64,000 bases of DNA from Nectonema munidae (taxonomy: Eukaryota; Nematomorpha; Nectonematoida; Nectonematidae). How positions within the stretch are numbered: position 1 is the stretch's first letter; each line of letters opens with the position of its first letter. Shown here one piece after another: positions 46,030-57,931 of the stretch. Made by a program: the position numbers and the translations under genes. Under the pieces are notes generated by a model, which had not been told where the DNA came from, did not search any database, and saw only the letters and a program-made list of their open reading frames with translations. The stretch spans positions 141,501-205,500 of the forward strand of contig JAUIRK010000109.1 of the NCBI GenBank assembly GCA_030549495.1. The letters run 5' to 3'.

Positions 46030-49000
46030 GAGAAAAGAATGTTTTTTGCAGATAAATTTTTTACAGATTAAACACTTTCGTGTATCTAGTACTAGGTTTA
46101 CATATCGAACAATATCCCCTTCCAGTGGAGCTACTTTTGACGTTTTCTCCTTGTGAAAAAAAGCCCTAATATGATAAAATATTTTTTTGGACCTAGAAAT
46201 TTGCGAAATCTTTTAGCGAATGAGCATTGATTGTTAGGAAAGTTTGAGAGATAAATCCTTCAAAAAAAAATTCTACCGCCTTCTCTACTTGAAAGATTTT
46301 TATTACAATTAAAATTGTAAATCACCCAAGAGTTGAAAGCTGCAATATCGAAATAATTTTTGAAAATGGTCACGGTCCATCTTCTACTAGGTTTTTAAGA
46401 AGTGAAATCTCTTGCCATTCTATTGAAATTATCTACACCAACTTTATACTTATTATATAGTACTAAACTTTCTGGTTTGTTTTTTATTGAAGTTATTGAC
46501 ACACCCTTAGTATGTTGAGATGATAAAACATAAACGGCTTTGAAATTTTGTCTAGCATGCTTCATTTGATATGTAAATAAAAATAGATGCACATTCAGAA
46601 TAAACAATTTTACACTCGGTTTCTTGTAAAAACGGCAATGTGAATTTATAGTATCACAAATAGTCAAATACTTCCCGACCGCCCACTTTGGTAACTCCTG
46701 AGAAATAAAAAATCGGTCGAGAAAAACTCCACAACCTTGCGGTAAGTTACATCCCGTAATCAAACGTTTACAAATTTCTAAACTAGAAAAGTAATTTCTA
46801 TCAATCAAACAATCCAGAAATGTAAATTTCTGGCTTCATAACATAAAAAGTGTTAGCATCTTTAAAATGGTATATTTTTATGCCATAGTGACCAGATTTA
46901 ATTTTGTCATATATTTTGACTGGGCATCCTCCTCTAAACTTTACTAGTTGTTCATCAATAGTTACGGCATTTAGAGGGGTCCAGTATCTGTAACAGTACC
47001 AAAAAATTTATCATGAATCACTCTGATAGCAGACAATTTATCATTTTGATTTCTATGTTCAACACTATCAAAACGAATAAAAATATTTAAGAAGATAATT
47101 TATAAAAGTAAAAAAAATTATAAAAATTACTTATAATTTTCTTCCCCCTTTTTTGATTTACAATACATGAAAATGGCGAATTTGTTCAACTCGAAGTTTG
47201 TCTGAAGATAAGCTCATTAACTCAAATACTATCACTATTTTTTTCCTGCCAACCCCCCTCATGAAGTTATCCTCACTATCTCAGGCTCTTATTCTCTTCT
47301 TTCTTTTACTTTACATCTCATCACCATAACTTTCCCCAACCTCATACACACCTCTCATTACACCATCTTTCCACTTTCGCCATGAATCCGCAAACTAAAC
47401 GCATAAGACAAGATGATACATCACCCCTTACATCCTCCCAAGTTATCTTCGACTTTTTCGATAGATTTATTTCTAACATTACACTTCCTGCAGAACATCT
47501 CATCAACTTCCACAAATTAAAAACCGAAGTTTTGCTTACACACTCTTATAAGATCGAAAAGCTAACCAACTTTCTGCATTCTCACTCTTCACACACAAAC
47601 CCCCCCCCCCCCTCTCACCTACAAAAACTTACTCACAAAAACTCACAACTACATCGCCACAACAAATTAACAAACAAATTCTTCCGTCATCACAACACAA
47701 CCACATCACTCACAACACAAACAGAAAAAACTCCTAGACCCAAAACTCTCAATAATGATCTCACCAATTATTCCCTCTGAAAACAGATCTCAAAAAGCTT
47801 CTTTCAAAAAAGATATCATTAAGGATATGGACACAAGCACTCAACCAATAGTAATAAAAAATACCCAAAGCTCCTCCTCTGGATTCCCCCTTTTTCAATT
47901 TGAGAATAATCATCAGAAAAACTTGGCCATCAACTCACTATCGAAAAGGGGCATCACCGCCAAAGAAATTCCATCCATCCTCTCTCGTTTTGTTCTCTCT
48001 GGCATTCCTGTAGACCTCCCCATAGAAAACATTCACACACAATTCACTCAAGAAAACTGCTTTCTTAAAGACCTAGGAACAATCAGGTGAGTAAGGTAAA
48101 AAGGGCCTTTACTCATACACCATAACCTTCGAAATATCCACCAACACTCTTTTCAAACACTTCTGTGAAAATCCTAAAATTATTATCCACCACACCATCC
48201 TCCACCCTAAAATTTTCAAGCCACGGCTCTCTCAATGCGCAAACTGTCTGAAATTCAATCACTCCACTTCAAAATGCAAAGTAAAATCCCCACATTGCAA
48301 TCACTGCGGAGACAGAGGGCACTTGATTGCGTCATGCATTTTTGCTAAAGATCCCTATAAACTCTCTTGCTCCAACATACACCCTAACATAATCAAGAAT
48401 TTCATATGCTGAACTTCTTACACATAAACACTAATCACTCATCCACCAGCTGAGCAAACCTCACACACATACTACACAGCTTCATTCACGACATAATTTC
48501 AATCAACGAGCCATACGTACTCAATCTCTCTCTACCCTCCATTCCCAGCACATATTCCTCTCTCTACATATCACCACCCACCTACTACTCCGCTTGCATT
48601 TTACTAAAATCACGCTTTTGCGATTATTTTTTCATCCAGCACTCCCCTCCTTTTTTGCTCTTATTATTCCCCACCCTCCAACAAAAAAGCTTTCACTGAT
48701 ACCTTCACTCTCGATCTCAACCGCGCCAAAGCACACATATCAGCGATTTCCCAATCTTTCTACCTCATCATTTGCACAGACTGCAACGCGCGATTCTTCC
48801 TTTGGGATCAAAAAGACCTCTGCATCTGACCATCACTACATCACTTTTAACTCAACATCAACGCGAAAGCACACACACGCACCCCCACGAAATCTCGAAA
48901 ATACACGCACTGGCACACCTTCCTCCGTACTCTATCCACAGAAACATTCCTCTCCACACCTCAATCCTATTCTCAAAACTGCGTTCTCTCTCCTCTCTTT

Positions 49001-50130
49001 TCGCGATTTCTATTTTCTGGTGCCCTGCTCATTCCAACATACAAGAAAACATACGCGTAGACTTGCTCGCTAAACAAACCCTTTCCAAAACACACACATC
49101 ACACCTAACTTCCATAAACCTTGACGTTCTTACTTAAAATCTCACTTTACACACCCTTAATCAATGGCAACAAATTATCACCAAGTCCTCCAACACCACG
49201 CTCTCAGATATACCGGATATAAAAGCAATACACCAATCTTGGGCCATCAACAAATTCACCCCATCGCGATCCATAATAAGATAGTTTTCAGCTCACTGCC
49301 TCTGTAAATCATATCTATATCACATCAAACTCACCAACAATCAAACCTGCCGTTTCTGCAACGATGCTTTAGAAATACCTTATCATCTATTATTCATATG
49401 CCCTTTTTTCATCTTCTATCGATACACAATGATAAACTCATGCATCAAAACTCTAGGCCATTTTTCAACCAACTTCAGCCAAATCCTCTTCCACCCCAAT
49501 TTATTAAACGCACTATAACATTTTAGAAATCTCTCACTTTATTTCCATCACCCTTGCCAAGCTTAAACCGTCTTCAAGCTTTCAACAACGCTCTCGAACG
49601 ATCTTCAACTAATCTTTAACAAGCAATTTGCAAGCATATCAATTAATTTTGGAAAGTGCTTTGACATCCTTACCAATCCAATCCAAAATCTGCCTTTTTT
49701 TGTCATTTCAAAATATGATTAATCAAAGCAATATCAAAAAATGGATTTTAAGATTTTCATTACATCTTCCAAGCTTTTTGCTTCATTTGTGGGACCATAA
49801 CGACCTAAGGACAAGTTGCGAGAATTCTGAGCTTGGACACGACCGCTAATTGTATTTTGAGGTTCCCAAAAGTATTTAATTCCATCGGGAGCTAACAAGT
49901 TTTCGTCTGTTTCATCTTCTTGGGTTTCTCCTTCTTCTTCTTCAATATCTTCTGGAAAGTGTTCGCTTGAAGTCGAATCTTCGTCATATATACCTGAGGC
50001 TGAATCATCTGAGCAGAACGAATACCGAGCAGACTCAGCCTAGGAAGAAGTTGAATCATTTAATGAGAACTCCATGGATGTAGCAAGAGAGAAACATGTA
50101 GAGTGACAATAAATTGTAATGAAGAAGCAA
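46030..50130 (-). mobile_element. piggyBac copy 4, split by a nested LINE (47200-49690)
   Basis: N-terminal part on the right: start at 50075 (MEFSLNDSTSS), a strongly acidic run (EDIEEEEGETQEDETDENLL), then QNSRNLSLGRYGPTNEAKSL to about 49740. C-terminal part on the left: IRFDSVEHRNQNDKLSAIRV (about 47060), NAVTIDEQLVKFRGG (first Asp), GHYGIKIYHF, GVFLDRFFISQEL (second Asp), KYKVGVDNFNRMARDFTS (third Asp) in 46395-46808, SRRWTVTIFKNYFDIAAFNS and a cysteine-containing tail near 46090-46130. There are frame breaks and at least one early stop. The part between the two halves is missing, replaced by a LINE in the opposite orientation. Confidence 0.85.
47200..49690 (+). mobile_element. RNase H-bearing LINE (I/Jockey-type), reverse transcriptase deleted
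   Basis: ORF1 starts at 47382 (MNPQTKRIRQDD), changes frame near 47755, and ends in two CCHC knuckles at 48235-48336 (CANCLKFNHSTSKC and CNHCGDRGHLIASC). ORF2 opens with endonuclease text (about 48490, ISINEPYVLNLSLPSIP) up to ICTDCNARFFLW (DFNA-like site, about 48780). The next readable protein is the end of an RNase H (IFWCPAHSNIQENIRVDLLA, about 49010), then CRFCNDALEIPYHLLFICP (about 49355). The whole RT is absent, so this copy is an internally deleted derivative. A C-run lies at 47601-47610. The text is notably C-rich compared with its surroundings. The 3' text near 49637 recurs at 50600. Confidence 0.88.
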
Positions 50131-50340
50131 AAATCTTTTGATGATGAGTAATTTACCCTAAATTTCTTACGGCGTATTTCTATCACCAGTTTTCTATGGC
50201 AAACCAAGCATGTAAACAGTTGTGGCTTTCGAAAATTGTTACAAACCTTGTATATAATTGTATGACGTATTTGTACAATAGAGCTGCAAAATCTATTTCT
50301 CTGGCGAAAAAAAACTCATTGAAAAAGAACATTTATATTT
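50131..50340. other. Leader of piggyBac copy 4 / spacer
   Basis: Short stretch upstream of the piggyBac start. No clear terminal repeat was found. Confidence 0.3.
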
Positions 50341-50700
50341 TAAAGATCTTCCCTCCCCTCTACTAAACTTCTTATCATACCTCAAAATCATTGATCTCTC
50401 TCTTCCTTAATAAATAGAACCATTACTCTCTACCCATCAACACTTAACTCCACCTTTATCAAACACCATTGCATAACCATACACAATCAACCTAGATCAT
50501 ACTTTTCACCTCACTAAGCTTTCTTACTTCTATTTTAGATCATAAAACCACTTCCCATCCTTACAAATCCCTAAGATATCAATTGATGTAAGCATATCAA
50601 CCAACGTTGGAAAGTGCTTATATCTCCTACATACCTACCTACCTATCTAATACATACTACCCGATACATACTATAAATTTTTAGATCCACCTATGCCTAC
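50341..50700 (+). mobile_element. 3' fragment of the same C-rich LINE family
   Basis: GCATATCAACCAACGTTGGA then AAGTGCTTATATC (50603-50637) matches GCATATCAATTAATTTTGGA then AAGTGCTTTGACATC at 49637 in the LINE just upstream. The preceding C-rich text (CTTCCCTCCCCTCTAC) has the same composition. A (CTAC)n-like tail follows at 50633-50652. It is a 5'-truncated copy. Confidence 0.6.
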
Positions 50701-51499
50701 ATAGTGTTTGTATATTCAAATATAAAAATTTTAATAAAATGTTAATTCAATATATTTTTTTTTGATAAAAATTTTCTTAACTTTCAATGTTCCAGTAATC
50801 GTACAAAGAATCCAAATTAAATTTTCTCTGATCTATCATCTGCGAAGTAAAATAGATTTTAAACTCCAAAACCAAGTGTATTTCCTTTTAAAATTATCGA
50901 ATTTTTTTTATCCATTATGAAGGTGCGAACTTTTGTTAGAAATAAATAATTTGCATACACTACATCAATCAGAGCAAATATAATATTTTCTTCAGATAAT
51001 AGACAGAACTAAATATTTTTCACTTGTATTACAAAAAGAATACTTGTAGTGTAGCATGGTTCACACAAACACTCTATTCAAAGCCGCTTTCATGTGTAAT
51101 CATTAATATCAAATACAAAAGATTTTAACATTTAAACATATTCAACCTTTCAAGTTAAAAATTATTAATTAAATTATTAATATGATTAAATTAGTAATGT
51201 ACATATGTTTTGTATATCATAGAGTATATATAGAGGAATAACGATGTATTAATTTTATGAGAATATACTATATTATAAAGCAGAGATTTTTGTATGCCTC
51301 CGATAAAATAATTGTATTGTATGTTGTCACTACTTAAAATATCTCTGTGAAACTGTTTTAGATGCACATTCTGAAGATGATCTATCGATAAACTATTTTT
51401 ATCTAATATTTGTGAACAATCTTGATTCATAAAAAAAATAATTTATATGAAGAATTGTAAGAATTGGATATCGTGTGTGATATAACAAAACTATTTCTT
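50701..51499. other. Unassigned A+T-rich stretch
   Basis: The minus frame 51191-51430 is unrecognised; it might be trailing sequence of the LINE to its right. Confidence 0.35.
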
Positions 51500-53730
51500 T
51501 GGGCAAGAAAAATAGTTTCTTTATAGTACAAGGGATATCGTATGATTTTATTAATAAATTGTTTCAACTTAAATGCGTTAATTCTGTAATATCCATGCTT
51601 TTAAAATCTTTCAGTATATTTGGAATTTTATACCCTATTTCTTGCTTAAATTTATTTGATTTAGACCTAGGAATAAAAAGATTTAATTTTGTTCTTGTGT
51701 TATGATTGTGTAACTCATAATTAAATGGTAACATATTTGCATAATTTATCTGAAACAAACCGTGAATAATGTCATAACAAAATTCAGAATTTTATATTTA
51801 TACAAGACAATTTATCATATAAAATTTACTGTCAATGTGTTCATTATATTTTAAATTTAATATACTTCTCAATTACATCTTTTGAACAATCAATATTCTA
51901 TCAAGATTTTCATGTCCCCACTTTACCAAGGAATAATTTATTACTGGTAAATCTAACGATTTATATGCGATAGTTTATTCAATAAGGAGTCATAATTAAT
52001 AAATTCAAAAGCTGCCTTAAGGCCTAAGAATATACTTAATGAACTAACATTTTTATTCCTATTGTCAATGATTTCGGAAATAAGTATAGATTGGAATTTA
52101 AAATTTTTGAACTTTGAAAAAAACTAATTGATGATCGTCAAGTAAAAAATTAAATTCAAAGTAATTATAAATTTGACTATATAAAGTTTTTATTGATTTT
52201 TTGTAAATGTTTATTTGTTTATATTTCATTCATCAATCTTTATTGTTACTTTACTCTTTGGTCTCTACTTTTATTACTGATAAGTGTTAAAATTATTGAA
52301 TTATTGCATTTTTATATTTTTTTGTATAGTTTATACTTTTCCTTTATTTTAATCAATATTTGCTCATGAATTTTTACTATCTTTATATCTTTCCTCACCT
52401 GATAAAATGAACAATTATTTATGATTGAACTAGTTTTATCAATAAAATGAGTGTCCATATTATTTGCAGGTCTTTTTTAATCATCCAAATTAACTTCATT
52501 CAATAAGTTAGATAACTTTTTGCAATCAATTTTCTTTATTGTATCTCTATTTTTTTCATTGTTTTCTTTGCTTAAATTTAATTATATAAACAACGGTAAT
52601 TCACCCGGAAGAGTTTCGTAAATAATCCTCTATAATTCAGTCGTGAGATGTATTTATAATAATATTATTTATACAAGTGTTTGAAGCAGGTCTAGTAGTT
52701 TTATTTATAGTTTTGTATAACCTTGGCGTGAGGTTTTCTATAAACTGTTTGATTTGAAAGAATACAGAAATTATCAAATTTTTGATTAAACCATTATAAT
52801 TCTTCTCGGATGTATAAAGCATGTCTATAAATGTTGTCAATATATAGATTGAATTTATTATACCTAATCTTAATAGAAAACTGATCCCAATATTTCTTGG
52901 ACATTGCAAAGTTGATGATTTCGTATTTTATTGACCTATGAATGATGAAACCAAGTCCTCTATGTTAACTATCGTTTGATAGTAGTGAGATAAAAGAATA
53001 CTTCCAACTAGAAAATTGAGAAACATCCGAGAATGTATTCAACCAGCTCTCTTGAACACAAATTATATGAAATATTTTGTTCGAATTATTTTCTATTTTA
53101 TCTAGCTTTTAAGGATTGAATGCTTATTGACATAATATTAAAACTGATCAATAACTCACTCAAATTAGAAAAATTGCTTCAACATTTGTATTGTGGAACA
53201 ATAAATTTGTAAAATCTGAGTAGAATTTATTCAAATTGATGTTCAAGAATCCTTCACTTATCATCTAACTTGTCTAAATTATTAAGATCATTATTTATTT
53301 GTTTATAAATACTCTTTTGAATTCTTATTCCAGGAGATTAAGCATTATGATTGCAAATAATATTTTCTAGGTTACAACAATTAATACAACATGTTTTTTG
53401 CTCAGCATTATTATCGCAATTTTGATTCTTCTTATCGTTAAAATTAACACAATTTGAACAAAATTTTTTATCCAAATAATATTTTGCTATGTGCCCATAT
53501 TTAAACGATTATAACACTGTTTTGCATCAAGTACTATATAGATTTCAAAAGGTACGAATACTACACCTATGTATATTTTTCCTTGTTTCTTAAAATAATT
53601 AATGACATTTTTTGAAAAACTCGCTATCAAGTTATAGCTCTTTATGTTCTTTCTTAATTCTATAAAGTTCAATTTCCTCTATATCACTCGTCCGAACTTT
53701 TGTTAGACATCTCTTTGATAATGGGAAAAT
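51500..53730 (-). mobile_element. CR1-like LINE, decayed, with ORF1 zinc-knuckle remnant
   Basis: Minus-strand order: ORF1 end with QCYNR, then (frame change) FKYGHIAKYYLDKKFCSNC and TCCINCCNLENIICNHN (53330-53530, knuckle-like cysteines); endonuclease with GLGFIIHRSIKYEIINFAMS (about 52960) and its end motif TTRPASNTCINNIIINTS (ORF 52909-52637); RT with LSIFLGLKAAFEFINYDSLL (about 52040; GLKAAFE where DLKKAFD is expected); C-terminal LPFNYELHNHNTRTKLNLF (ORF 51758-51564), typical of LINE RT ends. The YADD block is not readable. It is an old copy with many breaks. Confidence 0.82.
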
Positions 53731-54229
53731 AGCTTCATAGAAAACTCGTTTAAAAATATCTAATTCTTTTGATTATTCTGAGAATTAAATTTTTTTTTGT
53801 TTTATCTATTATATTCTACCATCTTAAATACGAAGGTTTCAAGAACAAAAAACAGAGAATTCTGTATTAAGCATGAAAAGGCTTAAATTCAAATGAATAG
53901 AAAAAATAACAGTAAATAAAAGGGTTTTATTAAAAAAAAAATAAAAAATAAATTCCTTAATTTTAATTTCTCCCTTCAGCGCTTTTGAGGTCTTATCTCA
54001 AGGAAAGTTTTTCTTGTTATGCTTCTCTTGCTAAATTCCCATTTTGTGCATTTGGTGTGACAAGAAAACTACAAAAAATGTATCTTATTCCTATGCTACC
54101 TGCATAAACAGTTGAAATATAATCCTCATAATATAATGGTCTTTTAAGATTTTTTTACTTAGATTGAATACTCCCTCACAGAATATATTGCTGTAAAATA
54201 TGCTTAACCTCTATCGACAATACATCTTT
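53731..54229. other. Unassigned stretch
   Basis: No gene or repeat was recognised. An A-rich run lies at 53930-53950. Confidence 0.35.
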
Positions 54230-54400
54230 TTCAGAGCCGCACATCCTCTAAATTTTTTTGGTGAGGCGAACTTTTTTTTAATATAATTTCCAAAATTTAG
54301 TATAAAAGAATTTTTGTCCAATGAACACACTACCATTATTACCCGACATTACAATTGCACTGTAAGCTCCCAATCACACAATAATTGGACTTTACACCAA
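54230..54400 (+). repeat. Divergent repeat-R-like end
   Basis: CAGAGCCGCACATCCTCTAA (54233) followed by TTGGTGAGGCGAAC matches the end of repeat R (CAGGGGCGCACATCCTC...). The inner part matches 13795-13920 instead. Confidence 0.55.
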
Positions 54401-54444
54401 TTTATCAAGTAAAATTACGTTGTTTGTATTTGTGATTTTAGCTC

Positions 54445-56460
54445 AGTGGTTTTCAAACTGGAATTTGCAGTGCCTTAGTGGATCGCTAAGCAGTTCCATT
54501 GTGACCGATGAGGGATCACTCAGTGGATCATTTTGCGTAAGATACTTCACCCATATTGTGTCATTTGCGATTTTTGCCAATTAGTCACATTTAAAAAGAA
54601 TAAATAAGAGTACGATTTTTATTCCTTTATTGCTTTTCAAGCTTGTTTCTATAGATGTAAATATGCATTCTTCTTAATGGCTTTAAAAATTTAATATGGC
54701 GACTCATACTTGAAATTTGGGTTTATTTGGTGGGAAAGAGGAACCTAAGTGTCTTTTGTGTTCTGAAGTGTTAGCATCCATTTTTCTAAAGCCATACAAG
54801 TGCAGCTTGCACTGGAAATCAAGCATTTGAATTCAGTAAACTAAACTATTGACTATTCTAAACGTCAAGCTGAACCATGCACAAATCCAGGTTTGATAAC
54901 ATAGGAATGTTTTTCTAAATATTAAGAATGGTTTGAAAGCTTCCTATAAAGTTTCCAAAATGTCAAAAAGTCCCACAACATAGGAAGAACAGTTGATATT
55001 ACCTTGCTTCAAAGATATCATAAGAAATTCTGAACTTGAAAATTTGAAGCATATCTTCCTTTCAAAAGATACGGTTAGAAGGCTAATGATATGTACATTA
55101 CAATTAGAAGGCTAATAGAAGATATGTCTGATAACATATGTGGCATTAGGGTGGTCCTTATTTTAAAAAATTTAAATTCTAACAATCTTAACTTTTAAAA
55201 TGGCGTTATTTCATAAAATTACCAACCCAAAAAATTTGAGAAATAAAACAACCTTTTCAGTTAGCTCAAAGCTTTTTAATTTTTAATATATATTTAAAAT
55301 TTATACTATAATTTTCTGATTTTTTAAAAATATTTTTTTCTGTTTTATTTATAAAATTAACTTAGTTATGAAACAAGATCACAAACAAAAAAGTATTTAG
55401 TTGAAACAACGAACTCTTCTTTATAGTTGGTTCAAAATTACCTTCTAACAGAATGGCTCTTGGGTTTTTTTATACCATCACCTTGATTGCAAAAAAACTA
55501 TCCGCGAGTCATCTTCACTAAGTATAAAAGAAATTGTAGCATTTTGGCAGAAAGCACATATTGATAGGAAATTATACATAGAAAAGAAAAAATTAGAAAA
55601 TCTTCAAAAATTTGAAAACAGAAAAGATAAAATGAAAAAAGAACTATAAGTATACAGTAAAAAATGTTTTTTCTGACAATGACGATATATTTTGGTCAGG
55701 TGAAAGTGATGACAATCGGGAAAAAAGTTTTGAAAGAGAAATTGAAACTTGTTCTTCCAACCCAAAACAAAAAAGAGGAAGGAAAAGCCCAATTACATCA
55801 AATTTGGCATTGGCTTTAGATAGAGTAAAAATATCGGACAGAAAAGCAACAATTTTACTCACAGAAGCATTCGTGGGTTGTGGGGAAAATCTTGAGAAAG
55901 TGGCAATCAATCGATCGTCAACAAGAAGAAAAAGAATTTCTTATAGAATATCTTGTTTCAAGAAGTTAAAGACTTGCTTTTCTACACAAGTTCCATTAGT
56001 AGTTCATTGGGATAGCAAAATTTTAACTGAACTTTCAGGCAAAGATAAACATGATAGAATTCCTGTGATTGTTTCTGGTGAAAAATATTTCAAAACTACT
56101 TTCTGTTTCCAATATAGTGTCTTCAACAGGAAAAAATAGATGTTCTTAATCTATAAAAAATTGAAAAATACTATCAATTTATCAAAAACCCGTTTATAAT
56201 GTCGATTAGTAATCTGGCCTCAGAAGACTTCTTAATTCAAGAGCAGATTAATTATTGATTTGATTAATGATTGAATAGGTGAAAAACATGTGTTTCTGAA
56301 ATATCTCATATCGGTTTTTCGATTGAAATTGGGTAGTCCTATGCTGATGTTGCAAATTTATCTCAGAAAGTTCTGATTTTATTTGCTACTACATATGAGT
56401 GTGAGCATGCGCTTTCGATGCTAATCACTATTTAAACCAAATCTCAAATCATTTGTATCA
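54445..56460 (+). mobile_element. hAT transposon remnant with a foreign insert
   Basis: CAGTGGTTTTCAAACTGGAA at about 54445 looks like a hAT terminal repeat. The BED-type finger region reads GKEEPKCLLCSEVLASIFLK (about 54735), followed by SYKVSKMSKSPTT and LILPCFKDIIRN (about 54940-55030). The C-terminal dimerisation block ILFATTYECEHALSMLI lies at about 56375. The middle of the protein is missing, and the interval 55150-56240 is occupied by an unrelated element. Confidence 0.78.
55150..56240 (+). mobile_element. Insert carrying a transposon-associated protein fragment ('PLVVHWD' type)
   Basis: The open frame, readable from about 55640 and long from 55804 to 56139, reads ALALDRVKISDRKATILLTE and then FSTQVPLVVHWDSKILTELS with DRIPVIVSG. 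I recognise this pattern (…VHWDGKLLPxLTG…DRLPVLVSG) from repetitive predicted proteins in many invertebrate genomes that behave like transposon products, but I cannot assign a named superfamily. It is truncated after this block. It lies inside a hAT element. Confidence 0.55.
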
Positions 56461-56655
56461 AAACATGCACATGCACATTATGGAATAGAAATGACCATAG
56501 TATACAGGTTCGGAATGACAAACAAGTTGTCTAGCCGCGTTTGACCTTACAGGTTATGAAAATATGTCATTTCATAACAAGAGTTTCCTAAAGACTCTTC
56601 ATACAGAAAAATGATTTCTTCAAATTTATTACTAATATTTTAAGGAATATTAAAA
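56460..56655 (+). repeat. Copy of the repeat at 45375-45600
   Basis: Shared text includes ATGGAATAGAAATGACCATA, AGTATACAGGTTCGGA, AAGTTGTCTAGCCGCGTTTG and AAGAGTTTCCTAAAGAC. At 45 kb this repeat follows S158 units; here it stands alone. Confidence 0.7.
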
Positions 56656-56667
56656 ATTATACATGGT

Positions 56668-57219
56668 GCCGGGTCAAATCCCTCTAAAACCAAAACGCCT
56701 GACACTAAATCCCCCAAAACCAAACGCCTGAAAATAATAATTCGGGTGTTAGTATTTTTTAAAGTTTATTCTATTTGGACAGTTTTCAAAATGGTCGATT
56801 TGACACGAAATGATACTGATCAATTTGACCTGAAAGATAAAAGTGATCATACAAAAATACATTATTTCTTTGGTTTGAAAAACAATTAAACTACCAATTC
56901 AAACGGAAAATCATTTTGAAACTAGAAAAGATATGACTAATTTAAACAGGAAAACAAGAATATAAATAATTTCTGATTTTGGATCAAAAGTTCAGGAGCA
57001 GTTCGATTCGATAAGATCGATCAATTAGAAATCTCGTATATGTTTTTTATGCATGTGAAACAGCAAAGTGTTAAATTTAACATATTCTTAGAAAAAAATA
57101 TAATATAATAATTGGAAAAAAGCGTAGATACGAGGAAAAATCTAAAATTTTTAAATATTTTTTGTAGATTCAAGTTTCAGACGTTCTTGGGTATTTTGGT
57201 TTCGGGCGTTTTGACTCGA
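56668..57219. mobile_element. Foldback-like unit with ACCAAAACGCCTGA phrase ends
   Basis: The left end (56668-56732) repeats the phrase ACCAAAACGCCTGA twice. The right end (57169-57219) carries its inverse (TTTGGTTTCGGGCGTTTTGA) and a weaker second one (TCAGACGTTCTTGGG). About 440 bp of A+T-rich, noncoding spacer lies between. Confidence 0.6.
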
Positions 57220-57931
57220 ATTCATTATACATATGATACACGAATGAAAAAATATTTTATTTGTGAAAATTAAGGGGTCTAATGATACGCAAGATTTGAA
57301 TTGCCAAAATTAAAAATAGGCACCCCCATCTGCTAATTACGAAAAAACTGATTTTTGCAAAATTTTACTTGTAATTACCATGGGAATGATTCTTTATCCA
57401 TGGAACACGCATCAATTTGCACGTAAAATTTGGTCGAATTATTCAAAAGTTATAAGCAATATAAAAACCTATCCAAACATGTTGAATACTTGCATTACAC
57501 AAGTGTACTAAAGTGATGACTATGACTTGCGAAAAGGTCATAAATGAGTTGCGATATTTACTTGCGAACACAAAACACTCCTTCGACTTTCAAAAAATCA
57601 ATAAAGCAAGCGGAAGACTACGTGCACATAACATAAATTATGTTTGCCAATATTCAATAAACAGGCTGCTTTATGATATACCATGTTCACATATATATAT
57701 GTCGAACTACAATAATGAACGATTATATGTTATTTGAAAATGGCCTGTGGTGCAACTTTTCAATTTGTAAAAGTTATAAGCGTTTTAATTTTTCACTAAA
57801 ATTTAAGCTACGAACACTACAAATAAACTAAGCGTACAATAACCCGATAAAATCCTCACGCGTGCGGTGAATGCTAGATAAGAACTGCGTTCATAAACTC
57901 GTATTGCAACATGTGTTCCACGAATGAAGTA
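57220..57931. other. Unassigned stretch
   Basis: The frame 57513-57737 is not recognised and has no supporting context. Confidence 0.35.

Noticed and set aside
51191-51430. An independent small gene on the minus strand
   Set aside because: No recognisable domain; it sits just beyond a LINE RT end and in A+T-rich DNA where such frames arise by chance.
57513-57737. A 74-residue plus-strand protein
   Set aside because: No domain, no splice or poly(A) context, and low coding character.
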